DNA of 64,000 nucleotides, taken from Agelas oroides. Lineage: Eukaryota; Porifera; Demospongiae; Agelasida; Agelasidae. The translations under genes and the position numbers were made by a program. The stretch spans positions 6,008,902 through 6,072,901 of the forward strand of contig OX422199.1 of assembly GCA_949130485.1 (NCBI GenBank). The letters are read 5' to 3'. Under the pieces are notes generated by a model. It was not told the DNA's origin. It was given only the letters and a program-made list of their open reading frames with translations, and did not search any database. Below, in pieces: positions 1 through 12,418 of this stretch (position 1 is the stretch's first letter; the number at the start of each line of letters is the position of its first letter).

Positions 1-133
1 CAGACAAGTGTCTGTGCTAGCTCTTTGAAGCTAGATGGAATTGGGAGGGGTTAATGGATGATAATTGTGTTTTTGAATTCCTTTAATTATACTACCCACC
101 TGTTCAATCAACTGTGAAACTGCAGTAACCATG

Positions 134-927
<794 letters not shown>

Positions 928-936
928 GTAACCATG

Positions 937-3252
937 CACTTGTGGCCATTTTAACCAAGTAGTTATTGCAGTGATAAGGCTTGACCAATTGCATGTGTGG
1001 GAAAAATCACCCACCCCCCTCTTCGAGGAACCATTCATTCCCATTGGTGTATTTTCGAGAGATTACAGATTTGGTCAAAGGGAGCTTGCAAATACATCCA
1101 TCATGACTTTCCCTCTGGCCTAATTTAAGAGGGGAAGTCAAAAAGGAAACAGATGAATGCAGTTTTAATGTGCTTAATTCGCTCAGGAATGCAATTATTG
1201 ATCTAAAAGTCATGCAATACAAAGAGCTTGTCCTACCTCCTCTGGAACTCTAGCATGATGACGTGTCCTTCGATAGCCATAATTGAATGCAAAGTGTTTT
1301 GATCAAGATCTGTTTTAGCCTATGGATCATTTAAACGTATCCTATTTCTGGTTCTGTCAGCTGTTCAGGTACTAAAGTTCACACAAAGACATTTGCCACC
1401 ATTTTGAGCAGATTTGTGACTACTTCACTCTAGTTTGGCTCTACTTCACTCTACTTCCCTCTACCAGGGTTCTTGGCCTGTGAGTGGCGTAACTCTAACC
1501 ACATCTAGGGTACTCTGCCTGTGAATAGCATGACTCTAACCACATCAACTGCTTTCAATAGTCAGGGTACTCAGCCTGTGAATGGCGTGACTCTAACCAC
1601 ACCTACTCCTCAATGAGCTTCAATAGTCAGAATACTTGGCCTCTGAATGGCGTGAATCTAACCACACCTATTCCATATGAGCTTTCAATAGTCAGGGTAC
1701 ACGGCCTCTGAATGGCGTCTCACTCTAACCACACCTATTCCATATGAGCTTTCAATAGTCAGGGTACACGGCCTCTGAATGGCGTCACTCTAACCACACC
1801 TATTCCATATGAGCTTTCAATAGTCAGGGTACACGGCCTCTGAATGGCGTCACTCTAACCACACCTTCTTACCTAGTTATGAATAAGCTTTCAAGATTCA
1901 AATGCTGGTCCAGATTGAAAATTGCTTGCCATGCAAGAAAGGGAGCCCCTAAAGAGAAGCATTTTCAGAATTCATTTGAGCAAAGGAAAGAATTAGACCA
2001 ACTGAGGCCTTTCTACAGGCAGGAACATGTGCTTCTACCTTCTACCCTGTACCTAAACTCACCCACCTCTCACCCTTTCTGCTGGTGCAGAGCCAACCAT
2101 ACTGTGCAGTGCTAACACTTTGGGTCAACCAGAAGCATCTGTTCATCAGGAGAGAGAGTTCTGATGCAAGCTACTGACTGGCTGCCAGGAGCACAACTGA
2201 AGCATTAAGTACTAGGTGCTGTACGCACAGAGGATTTTGAGGGCTGGTGGTTTTGGTGGCCACAGTGGTCATAGCACTATATAGCAGCTCAAGCCAGGGG
2301 GCCTGGCCGGCACCTGCCTGGATTTTACGAAAGATCAGTACATAGTTGTGGCTTCTTAGTGAAGCATGTGCTGCAACACTTGACGGGTAAAAATAAATAT
2401 ATCATCTTACCATGAAAACATTCATGGCATTCGAGAACAAATATGTCATTTTACTACAAAAAAACTTTTTGGCATATGAGAAGCTATATATAGGAATCTG
2501 GCCTGAGTGAGGCTACATGAGTCTCAACAGACACTACTGTAGGCTCCCGAAAATACACCCCTCTTTTTGCACACTACTTTGAGACAAAAGTAGGGAGGGG
2601 GCATTTGCTCGAATCAATTAGTCTCGTGCATACGCCACCCCCGGATGTTATGCACGAAATCAACAATCATGACGACTGCTGTAGCTTTCTGGAAGAACAG
2701 CAGCTTTGCTGCTGAGCATATACTATTGGAAATCAAGATACTTGAAGATACTTGCATTGTCAGTTGTGACAGGGAACGACCCTGCATGAGCAACAAACAC
2801 TGTGATGGTGGCCCAAGAATGAGGCTATAGTGATTTCGTGTGTGCACGTTTACAAACACAAGAGCTATTAAACCAAAAGCTCACCAAAAGCATGCCCAGA
2901 ACATGCTCACTACAGAGACAAAAATACCGTGAGGGTTAAAGAGGGGGGAAGGCGTTTGCTTGGAGGAGGGGTATTTTATGGTATATTCCACTTCAGCATG
3001 CATCGCTACACCTTTTAATGTAAAAACAAGGACATCTGGAAATCTATGTACATGGGCATGTTTGTGTGCATGAACAAACCACATCTCCCTAAAAAAAAAA
3101 GATGTTATGTAAAGTCACCCACTGAGCAGGACACATTTCGGCCAATACCAGGCCTCATCAGCTGCACTGGGGTGACCAGGAGATGGGGACTGCTATCTCA
3201 TGCACAAAATGCAGTCAACATGGCATGGTTTGTAAGTACATAGTGTGTGTAC
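937..3252. other. Intronic/downstream region of the STUB1-like gene, no exon recognised
   Basis: No coding exon could be joined in frame to the minus-strand gene at 3253-5295. The expected helical linker and U-box are not visible, so those exons probably lie beyond the left edge. The stretch holds a 65-bp minisatellite (1467-1866) and otherwise AT-rich unique sequence. Confidence 0.5.
1467..1866. repeat. 65-bp minisatellite
   Basis: Five to six tandem units containing ggcctctgaatggcgt and ctaaccacacctattcc. Unit spacing is 67 and then 65 bp in the right half (ggcctctg at 1703, 1770 and 1835). Units at the left are degenerate and shorter, so the array seems to have grown at its right side. 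Confidence 0.85.
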
Positions 3253-5295
3253 CTCTCCCTGTGTTCCATGAGGAGCTGTGTGAGGAAGGTCTGTAGCTCC
3301 CCCTCCTGTCTCAACCTGCCCTCCTCCAAAGCATTCCAACGCTACACAGAACAAATTACTGAAAGTGATATACACACAGTCATGCAGCCATGCATGCAGT
3401 CAACACAGCAGTAATACCTACACACAGATTAAAGCTAAGTATATGTTACATCATTTTTACAAAGCAGTGAAGCCATGCACAGTATGTACTAACAAAAAAA
3501 AACCTTGGTAGCTATCGACCTTGTCCTCGTTAACTGACTGAGCTCCTAGACCTCAATGTGTCTCAATAATTAGGGAAGAAAGGCTGTTACCGTCACCATG
3601 GTGATGACTACTAATGTACAATTTCACATATCACTAAGAGTGTCATCCAGGAGTGATACCATATAACTCAGGATGAAATTTGAACTGACACGAAACTGTG
3701 CGATGAACACACAGCGACTACAAAGCCAGTGAGCGTACCTTTTTCTTTGCATATCTGACAGCACTAGTGATATCCTCACCAAAGTTCTTACGCTGCTCTT
3801 TGGCAAGTTCATGAGCTGCATGGGAACATGGCCACAATAATGTAAGACCACAGAATGCACTTTATTAAATACATGTATGTGTTCTAAAGACTTCTAGAGG
3901 TTGCACATGTTGATACATGGAGTACGATGTACGTTTCGGACCAAACTTAGATTTTGGTGTTCAAAGTGCCATATCATCAAAGTGCCAAAGTTCCATTAAG
4001 GGTGGGGCTCATATGTGTTTCATAAATACATCAGATATTCATGGCATCTATGAAGTGCTTGTGACCCCTGCCCTTAATGGAAGTTTGGCAATAATTATGA
4101 TGCCTTGAATGTGGTGATACAATCAAATCACATGACAGAATGATCTTCAATTTGTACACATGTAAAAAGACACTTGTACCTGTCTTCAGAGACACAATGG
4201 CGTCATCATAATTCTCCAGCTCAGTAAGAGCCTGGCCCAAGAAGAAGTGTGCCTTAACTAGAGTGGAGTCGAGTTGGAGAGCTTTCTGGCAGTCCTCCAC
4301 AACCAGTGTCCACTGGCCTAACTTGAGGTGGCACAGGGCCTGGTTGGTGTAGAGAACAGCCTCATGGGGAGTCTTGGCCTACATGGAGGAGGTGACCAGA
4401 ACACATGCATATAGCTTAGGATAACATAAAGCACAAAGAGAGTTTAGAAGCTGTAAATATTGGAACATCCAGCAGATACACTACGAGTAAACTCGAGGCT
4501 TTGAACTTATTATTTGAGAGCTGAAATGGATGCTTCCTGGAGACATGAGACATCAAGTTAGTGTTTTGTAATGTGAAACTCATAATGGCCATTATCTTGG
4601 ACCAATCGCAGAAGGATCGCTTTTGCTGATTCTGGAGCAGTGCTTCACTAGCTGTTATACTGCCCAAAATTTCATGCAATGTTTCAGTCCGATCTGAACC
4701 TTCATCAGGTACACATTAACTGGGACACTGCAGTGCGACATACAAAATCAAGCATGGGTACAGAATCAACAATCGTGATCCTTCCATAACCTCTCAAGAG
4801 GCAGTTACACGAAAGTGTTCACATGAGGGGATACTTAGCTACGTAGTCTGAGGAGTTAGGGGGCTAGTTCATCAACATTACGCTCCCATCACTGCATAAC
4901 ATGAGCGATCACTTAAGATAAATGAACAAGTAGAAGCATCATTTACCTATCAATGGTCATTTAAGTTCTGTTCAATTCCCCATTTATGGGGTACGATGCT
5001 GGTATACTTTGCCGATATACATATAATGAACGTTAGTGGCAAACACCCCACCATGCCCCATCTCATAGGCAAGAATTCATTGGCAACCCCTCAATTCTTC
5101 TCCCATCTTCGCCCCAGGAGGGTAGGGCGGAGCATGATAGGTGCGACTACCATGAATAAAGCCATAAATTATTCAAAACTGCTTTGTTGGCATCCAACGA
5201 TCGATGGGACTTACAATAGCGTCTGAATAACACGCTAGTGCCTGCTCGTACTTCCTCTCTGAGAAGTACTGGTTTCCACGATCTCTGAACTCCAT
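3253..5295 (-). CDS. STUB1: STUB1/CHIP-like co-chaperone ubiquitin ligase, N-terminal TPR exons (partial)
   Basis: CHIP binds the C-terminal EEVD of Hsp70/Hsp90 through three TPRs and ubiquitinates client proteins through a U-box. Four minus-strand exons join in frame: 5295-5215 (starts MEFRDRGNQYF, donor gtaagt), 4378-4180 (contains YTNQALCHLKL and VKAHFFLGQALTELENYDDA), 3815-3739 (HELAKEQRKNFGEDI, ends AKKK) and 3341-3253 (RWNALEEGRLRQEGELQ, ends HRER, donor gtacac). Phases are 0, 1, 0 and 2 with no stops. These match CHIP order: TPR1-3, the AKEQRxNFG segment, then the KKKRW helix. Clamp residues equivalent to human N34, N65, K72 and K95 are present; K30 aligns with Arg. The U-box exons are not in the window. 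The family call comes from remembered conserved motifs, not a search. Confidence 0.85.
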
Positions 5296-5634
5296 GATTC
5301 TGTGCTGAGTCAGCAGTTATCGAGTGGCCGAGCCCAGTGGGCGTGTCTCGTCCCGGAAGCGAACAAACTGCGCATGCGCAGGTGGGTGGAGATGATAATT
5401 GATATTGACTTGAACCGACAACAGGGACCTGCGAGACGAGGCTTCCATAGAGACTAGATCGAAAAGGGTGCATCAGATAGAAATCCGGTACTGGGACAGA
5501 GTGTATTCACAGCAGCCCTGAGGGCGCGCACGTGACGGCAGTCTGGTTCGCCAGGTCTGAACGTTTCTCTGTGCAGTCAGCGTTGCTAAGATCCAGTTGC
5601 GAATGACAACAACTGCTCCCAAGACAAAGTATTA
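5296..5634. promoter_or_regulatory. Possible divergent promoter between the STUB1-like gene and a plus-strand exon
   Basis: This is upstream of the minus-strand start codon at 5295. It is locally GC-richer and contains gcgcatgcgc-like sequence. On the plus strand a short open stretch begins with an ATG at 5603 and reaches a good donor (gtaagt) after 5634, which could be a first exon of 32 bp. I could not find a second exon for it, so the bidirectional reading is speculative. Confidence 0.25.
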
Positions 5635-5635
5635 G

Positions 5636-6483
5636 TAAGTTGGAAAGTAATTAATATAACTACAACGAACATCAGAATGTTGTGTGTCAGGTGAATAATC
5701 ACAAAACGTGCACGGTATTGATAGTTACAAAAGGGGTTGGGGCTGCCAAATTATAAGATCATCTACGAATGTTGGGTGGAGCTGTAAAACGCGCGACTGA
5801 AGGAACGCATTTGCAAACGAGTCTGATCTATTAATTTCCTGGAATTTGTTGTGATACTGTAGGAATAGATTGAATAAAGAGTGCAATAAATGCCAGATAG
5901 TGCAATCAAGAGCACAGAAAGGGAGGAAGAATGTGTATCTCTCAATAGTTGATATAGTGACAGCAGAATCTCCCACCTGTACTATAGTGGTGTAGCCAAG
6001 GTGTGGCACACTGGGGCACGTGCCCCAGCAACTAAAGGGCACAAATGCTGTTACATCCGGCAGCCTAAGTACATACCGGTTACAGACAGGAATAAAACCA
6101 TTAGTGAACTTTGACCTTAAGCTCATAATTGCGCATCCTGAAGCACGCGCACCATGATCAAGCTATTTATCTTGTTCCCAGTCTGCACAAATGCAACTGG
6201 GTTCGAAGTTACTTTACTATAGATGTGACATCGTTGACTGACTGGTAAAGAATTTAGGAAATACCCACTTTGTATATAGCAACACTGAGTTTTATACTGG
6301 GTTTAATGCCATGTTTGGTCATCAATTTGCAAAGCCCTATCATCACCAACATGGCACCTGTGCTGAAGTTATCTGTCATCTTCGTCTTCATGGAAACTCT
6401 TCAGAGATCAATGACTTAATTTATACAATATGTACTAATTAGTCTATATTCACCCCTGCATCTGTATTGGTGTGTTGTATATT

Positions 6484-6519
<36 letters not shown>

Positions 6520-8130
6520 GTACAAGGTCAAGGATCATAATGTTATTGTTATATTACAGCTTGTAAATGAAAAAGCACTGAACTTGTTTTGATAAAGCTT
6601 TCTGATTCTACCAGTGCCATACATACCTTTTGTTATGTGGGGGGAGTGGGGGGGGGGCAAGTTACTAGCTGAAGTAGAGAACATGGCCACCCTGCGGCCC
6701 TTCACTCTAGGGGGATCTGGGGGCATGTTCCCCAAGGAATTTTTGGTAATCTGAAGCGCATTCTGAGGCATACTGAGATCAACACTCAGCAAAGAGGCTC
6801 ATCATCATAATCATCATCATACTGTAAAAGCAAAATTAATTGTGGTTTTATATAGCTAATTATTTGGTTACTACAATTGCGTGACTGTCCTTCCTACGCT
6901 AATTCAAAGAATGTAGTGCTTGTAAAACATTTTGTGGGAGGCTAGTAAAGTTTATTCAAGTATCAGCTCCCACTGCATGAATTATTTTCCAGCACTGCAT
7001 TCATAAAATTTGCATAGTAAGGATAGTCACACAACTGTAGTAACCAAATACTTAGCTAAAATAACAACTTTTGTTTTTGTAGTGACGTACGTACGTACCA
7101 TGCACAGCCGAACCGCCAGTGACCGGAAGTCCCCATATTGCACGTACAAGGATAATTTAGTATGCATTACGCATTACGTCATTAACGTGGCCCGCAACAA
7201 AACTGACATTTTTTTGCGATATGTTCACGCTCATTTTTCTCAGCAGCCGTTCAATATTTTTGCATGGGACTTTTTTTGAGAGAAAGTTCATGGACTTGGG
7301 AATGGGCCTGTTCAAGTTGCATTTTCGTATCTGGTACAGAAATGACATTACATCCCAAAACACGTGACCATTTCCAGACGGGCTTGTCAAACGGTATGTA
7401 CAAACGATGTCCGAACAGCAGTTCTCATTGATTCTGAGGTCTGCTGAGCTAGAATCAAGCAGAACGAAGGTGAATGCAGCCGAAATCAAAAATTGTAAGT
7501 TGTTCCCATGTGTAGTCTGGAAGATATAGTTGTCTGAATTCTGATTAGTTTTAACAATTGTAAACGACACTGTACATCACCTGTCAAGTTCTACACCAAT
7601 ACTTTTGCCACTGATGTCAGTATTATTGTCTCTGTGAACTTCTGGGTCTCACTGCTCAACAGCACAGTCATAACTACTAACACTTTTAGTCAAAATCTTA
7701 GTCTTTTTCAAGGTACGGAATCCATGTTGAGTCTCATCAACTTCAACGTGTTCATCATGTCTGGACCATTTTTGCAGGCAAGATTGCAACATCTAGGGGA
7801 TTTGTATCCTTTGTGAGCTGAAAGGTGCCTGTATTGCAAGCTGACTCCTTGGTGTTGCTACTCGAGTCAATTTGAAGACGAGTGTTGGGGTCTACCTGTT
7901 TCCGTCCACCGCCATCCAAAGGTGGGTAAATTATGTCTCAACACTTACATGCAGCCCTTTTTAGACAACAGAAAGCTAGGGGAGAGTGGAGAGGGAAGAG
8001 GAGGGACTGGGAACAAGGCCACACAATTCATGCTTCATTGCTTGGCTCAAAAGAATTTTCTCAACTGTGACATAGCAGAACTGCACCTGGTTATTGGTTT
8101 TGTTATGTAAAAGTACTGTATTGGAATATT
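5636..8130. other. No recognisable gene; scattered repeat pieces
   Basis: Contains an ATA microsatellite near 6486-6520, G-rich repeat tails (6640-6740) and a fragment near 5988 resembling one near 52465 (gtagcca...cactggggcacgtg). A 137-codon minus-strand frame (7570-7157) and short coding-like minus stretches around 7790-7935 look more protein-like than background. They match nothing I know, and in-frame stops separate them. Confidence 0.4.
6486..6520. repeat. (ATA)n microsatellite
   Basis: About eleven uninterrupted aat/ata trinucleotides. Confidence 0.9.
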
Positions 8131-8300
8131 GCCCTGTGACATAACAGAACTGTGTCTGGATACTGCCCTGTGACGTAACAGAACTGTGTCTGGATACTGC
8201 CCTGTGACGTAACAGAACTGTATCCGGCTTTTGGTCTGTGACATCAGTGAACTTATCTGGATACTGGCCTATGACGTGACAGGACGGTATCTGGAGGGTT
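8097..8300. repeat. 34-bp minisatellite
   Basis: Units contain gccctgtgacgtaacagaac, with copies starting at 8131, 8165 and 8199 and degenerate copies on both sides. Two more degenerate copies lie at about 9180-9245, beyond the MITEs at 8362-9065. The array was therefore probably split by their insertion. Confidence 0.8.
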
Positions 8301-8361
8301 GCTGGTGGTGTTGACCTGGTGGTTAAACCGCTAGAATGTGAAAGTTTCCAGGTTCCAGCCC

Positions 8362-9065
8362 TGTCTCATAAGCCAAACTCACTTGCGCAAAAAAGGGAAG
8401 GGTCTGGTTAGTCTCGTCCCCAGACCCCACCCTCTCATGAGGAGAAACGGTCTGGTGAACCAAGTCGAATTTCTTGGGCTAGCGCACGCTTTTGCGACAA
8501 TGTAACCTAGCAACGATCAAAACATTTTGCGGCCAACCCGCTCAAAAAAGGTACGGATACTCGAATGGAGATGAACAAATTTTACTGTTGTGAGGGAACT
8601 AATTACCGATCTCGCAATCTCATTGGTCATTACCACTTTTGGGTAATAAGCCCCAAGAAATTCGACTTCGTTCACCAGACCGTTTCTCGCCGGAAGGCAC
8701 GTGTGGGCGGGGCACAAGACTAGGGTCTGGTGAACTGTGAATATAAGCCACGTCCCACTGGAATGCAATTAGCTAGATGTAACCAGACTTCAAGTAATGC
8801 ACTCTTGAAATAAAGTGCGCCCACCTCCGAGAAGTATAGTTGAAGTGTGTTTATAGGTCCTGTAGTAGCAGAAAAGATGTCCTAGCTCTCTGTCGCCATT
8901 TTCAAGACCATTATTGCTACTCAAATGGTGATGTAATGTGTCATGTGACAAGATACTGTAACGTGATTGGACCACACCGTATGGTGCGGTGGGACATGGT
9001 TACTATACACAGTTCACCAGACCCTTCCTTTTTTTTGCGGAAGTGGATCTGGCTTGTGAGACTAG
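8362..9065. mobile_element. Family-1-like MITE (outer), disrupted by a nested MITE
   Basis: The left end (8362 on: tgtctcataagccaaactca) and right end (to 9065: ...ggcttgtgagactag) are inverted copies. The inverted match continues inward through gggtctggtgaactgtg and gccacgtcccac. Flanks ttccagccc and tttcagtcc match 7 of 9, consistent with an old 9-bp duplication. A second element (8409-8722) sits inside its left arm. Confidence 0.65.
8409..8722. mobile_element. Foldback MITE (family 1), nested, 9-bp duplication
   Basis: Inverted arms of roughly 75 bp start TAGTCTCGTCCCCAGACC and end ...ggggcacaagacta. They continue through gaaacggtctggtgaac and aagtcgaatttcttggg. The sequence gggtctggt flanks it perfectly (8400-8408 and 8723-8731). 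No coding capacity. It interrupts the left arm of the older element 8362-9065, which dates it as younger. Confidence 0.85.
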
Positions 9066-10605
9066 TTTCAGTCCCACTTGCAGCAGAGATTTATTTCTTT
9101 TTCGGGTGCACTCAGAAGTGAGTAGAGGGCTTTCCTTTGCATCCTTGGGAACTGCTTAGTGTGTGGGAGGAAAAAATTATCTAGATATTGCTCTGTGTGG
9201 ACGTCACTGAACTGTAGACTATCTGGATATTGCCCTGTGACATCTGTCTTGATCTACATCCTAGGCATATAAGTATTTATATTTCTTATAAGTAGTGACT
9301 TAAATGTAATGTTTGCTTTGCAGAACACAAAAAGAAGACAATAATTTTTTCCTCACCAGCCCACAGACTAAGTTGTAAAAATGAGATTGGAAGTCAAAAG
9401 TCCATAGCGGCGACTTGGAAGCTCAACCCCCTATATTTTCAGTAGTAGTTGAAACAATCTCAATCTGCATCCTAATTTATTTGTTTTCATGTTTTATGTA
9501 CTTTCCTATGCAGGCATGAAGTAGCTATCGTGAATCTCATGACCTGGTCAACCCCCTTCAAGTCACTGACTGGCCTGTGATTCACATATTTTGTTGTGTC
9601 TTGCATTTTATCAAGTTTATAATGAACCAGGAAGTGTAAAATAACTTTGTCAGCATAGGATAGGTACCAGATACTCCAGTGTAAGCCTTGGATCACCTAG
9701 ATGTGGAACCTAGCACACCTATGCAATCATGCATACCAGGTTGTAATAAAACAGCCAGTATTGTGCAGCGATTAAAGTGGAACAAGACCAAATTTTGCAT
9801 GCAGTAAGAAGAACTATTAAACTAAATGTATACCGAAGTGGAGGCTGTTTGGGTGATGAGAACTGCTATTCGGACGGTAAACGTATAGGCGGTTTATAGC
9901 GGTCTGATTTGGATGATGGTACTGGAACAGCACTGCAGCAGCTTCGGGCACGGTCAACTGGCCCCTTTTTGGTACCATTTTGTTCAAAAGGAGTGGAAGA
10001 ACACGGTCTGCAAGTTTTAAAGTAACAGCTATAGTACTTTTAAAGATATCGTCTTGCAAAGACAAGGCACAAAAATTGCTCGAGACCGGAAACGTGATTT
10101 TACAAGACGGTAACACATCCGGTTCATAAAATTGTACGTTGGCGGTTCGGCTGTGCATTGCACTTGCTGAGCTACTGGAACTGGAAATCATCTCCATCGG
10201 CCAGGGCCTATACCATACGTGTATTAACTATGCCTATCCCGAGTGCATGCACAACACATGCACACATAGATGATTGGTCATGTGATAGTATGCATTATTA
10301 GGGATTTGAGACCACTTCCTAGTCAGCACTTGGCAATCAGCAGTCCAGCAAGCTTAGACTCAGTCAACTACAGCATGGATCGCTTTCAGTATTGCGGTGG
10401 GTCTGGCTTGCGAGACTAGCAAACAGTAATACAGCCAGCGGTAAGCACGGTCAGTAAGTGCGGAATTAATGAGTCAAGTTCTCTGCCCCCCCCCCCTCCC
10501 CCCTGCCCCTATGCTAGGTACGGCCTTGTCTACATTTGGGGTCAAGTTTAGACAATATGATTGTGAACCCTTTAATTTGCATCTCTGTGTGTAACTTGCT
10601 TTCTA
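9066..10605. other. No recognised gene; one unassigned minus-strand open frame
   Basis: A 126-codon minus-strand frame (10197-9817) starts MEMISSSSSSASAMHSRTAN. It could end at a donor-like cggtatac near 9830. It resembles nothing I recognise and no partner exons are clear. A 20-bp piece (atgcacagccgaaccgcca) is repeated in inverted orientation near 7098. A lone family-1-like terminus (ggcttgcgagactag) ends near 10420. Confidence 0.3.
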
Positions 10606-11247
10606 ATAACCCTTTCCAGCCCGTAGCGCGAATGGCAATATTGCGAAGGAAGAACGTGTTGCGTATTGCGTATCATATCGCCAATTGGGAAACAGCTACA
10701 CACTTCTGGTAAAAATATTATAGAGCCTTATAGTTCGCTTAGCATCAGTGGAGTTTTGAAGCCTACCACAAAAAGTACAGGCTGTAAGACAAACGTAAGT
10801 TTTCAGACCGGAAATCGCTACCTTCGGTATATTCTCAAGCTTATAGCTTGGCTGTTTCGTGTTTGTTCTTCTTGAAATCTGCAGCGTAGTTAGTGCTTTC
10901 CTTTAGCTTCACGTAGCTTTTTATTGCATCTTCGTCGCTTGTATACTTTTCGAGATCGGTCGTGACTTACACGTCAATGTCGCCCGTGCGATAAAATGCA
11001 CGCTACGCTACGTTAACTTCCGGTCCGGAAGTAGTTGGGGCGAGCGCAGCGAGCCCCACACTTGTGGTGAAAACGGAAAATTGTCTATATATATGTTTAT
11101 ATGTAGGTATGTTTGGTACGTGCGTATTCCGTATATGCATTCTGCCCTATTTGTGCGTGATGCAATATTCCCACATGTTTGCATGCACAGCTAGCTACAT
11201 GTAGCTACATTTTAAAGTCAGAAAAAAGCTTTAGGTAGAACTCAATT

Positions 11248-12165
11248 ATGGAACGCGAAGAAAGAAGAGAAAGGCTGAGGCGTAGAAACCAACGCGATAG
11301 GGATCGTCGCGCTGCTGAAAGCGCTCAACATAGGGAGACAAGGTTAGTGAGACGAAGAGTAAGGGATAGAGCTCGTCGTGCTTCGCGGTCTGCTGCTGAG
11401 CGGGAGAGGATCTTGGATCAGAGGAGAGAGCGATTAGCGTCAGAGACTCCAGACCAGAGAGAGGCCCAGCTGGAGCAAGTGAGCCTCGCGAGGCATATGA
11501 GACTGTCGCATGAAACCCCGGATCAGAGAGAGGCCAGGCTGGAGCAAACGAGCGTCACGCAGCAAATGAGACTGACCCATGAGACCCCGGACCAGAGAGA
11601 GGCCCGGCTGGAGCAAATGAGCGTCACACAGCAAAGGAGACTGACCCATGAGACCCCGGATCAGAGAGAGGCCCGGCTGGAGCAAACGAGGGTCACGAAG
11701 CAAAGGAGACTGACGCATGAGACCCCGGACCAGAGAGAGGCCCGGCTGGAGCAAATGAGCGCCACGCAGCAAAGGAGACTGACGGATGAGACCCCGGATC
11801 AGAGAGAGGCCCGGCTGGAGCAAATGAGCATCACTCAACAAAGAAGACTGACCTATGAGACTCCTGAAGAGACAGCAGCAAGATGTGAACAAGACAGAGA
11901 GAGTCACAGGAGACAAAGAGAGCAACAGTCTGTTCGTACTAAGATGGTGAACTTCCATTCTCGCCTGGCAGCTCTACATGTCTCCAAATGTATTACATGC
12001 TTAGAGAAGTTCCCTGGCCTGAATGTCAGAACATTACCACCTGACAGTAGTGACACTGAGTGTGTACGATGTAGTCGAGACAAGCGTATCCCCAAGCTAT
12101 ACTCATCGATGAACAACATGGACCCTGGTCCTGTACCTCCTGAACTTCAGGTTAGTGTGTCTTGA
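11248..12165 (+). CDS. Helitron-type protein, N-terminal region (truncated)
   Basis: A 305-residue Arg/Glu-rich, probably helical protein. Residues about 1-65 are highly basic (MEREERRERLRRRNQRDRDR). Then about six 23-residue repeats of the type ETPDQREARLEQ...TQQRRLTH. The C-terminal part has FHSRLAALHVSKCITCLEKF, a CVRCSRDKRIPKLYS segment (CxxC pairs) and NNMDPGPVPPELQ. That last block is the conserved opening of the metazoan Helitron helicase ORF, just before its LTQVEEM segment. Here it ends after VSVS and stop. A donor-like gttagt follows PPELQ, and a possible acceptor near 12280 leads to a short DLSH frame that soon stops. The Rep and helicase domains are absent, so this is a remnant or a captured N-terminal module. 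Confidence 0.65.
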   Translation: MEREERRERLRRRNQRDRDRRAAESAQHRETRLVRRRVRDRARRASRSAAERERILDQRRERLASETPDQREAQLEQVSLARHMRLSHETPDQREARLEQTSVTQQMRLTHETPDQREARLEQMSVTQQRRLTHETPDQREARLEQTRVTKQRRLTHETPDQREARLEQMSATQQRRLTDETPDQREARLEQMSITQQRRLTYETPEETAARCEQDRESHRRQREQQSVRTKMVNFHSRLAALHVSKCITCLEKFPGLNVRTLPPDSSDTECVRCSRDKRIPKLYSSMNNMDPGPVPPELQVSVS

Positions 12166-12418
12166 ATGGTCAAATACCATGTATGTGGGTTCCTTCGAGC
12201 TTTGTAGACACTTAAAGCCCTCCTTTTGTTGCATGGTAGCCTTCCATTTATAACTTTTAAATGTGTTCTGTAATTTTTAGGACTTATCCCATATAAGAAA
12301 CTGCAACAAGTGTACCAGGAGTATATTACAGTAAGAGTGTGCAACTAGTGTGGTGTAGGCAACCACCAGTGAATATGCTTAGCAGGTACTTAACATGAAG
12401 CCATTTTAGGCGAATATT

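Noticed and set aside
1232..1313. Candidate minus-strand exon (acceptor aaacag, donor gtagga) as the next STUB1 exon
   Set aside because: Joined in the required phase it gives an immediate stop and has no similarity to the CHIP linker.
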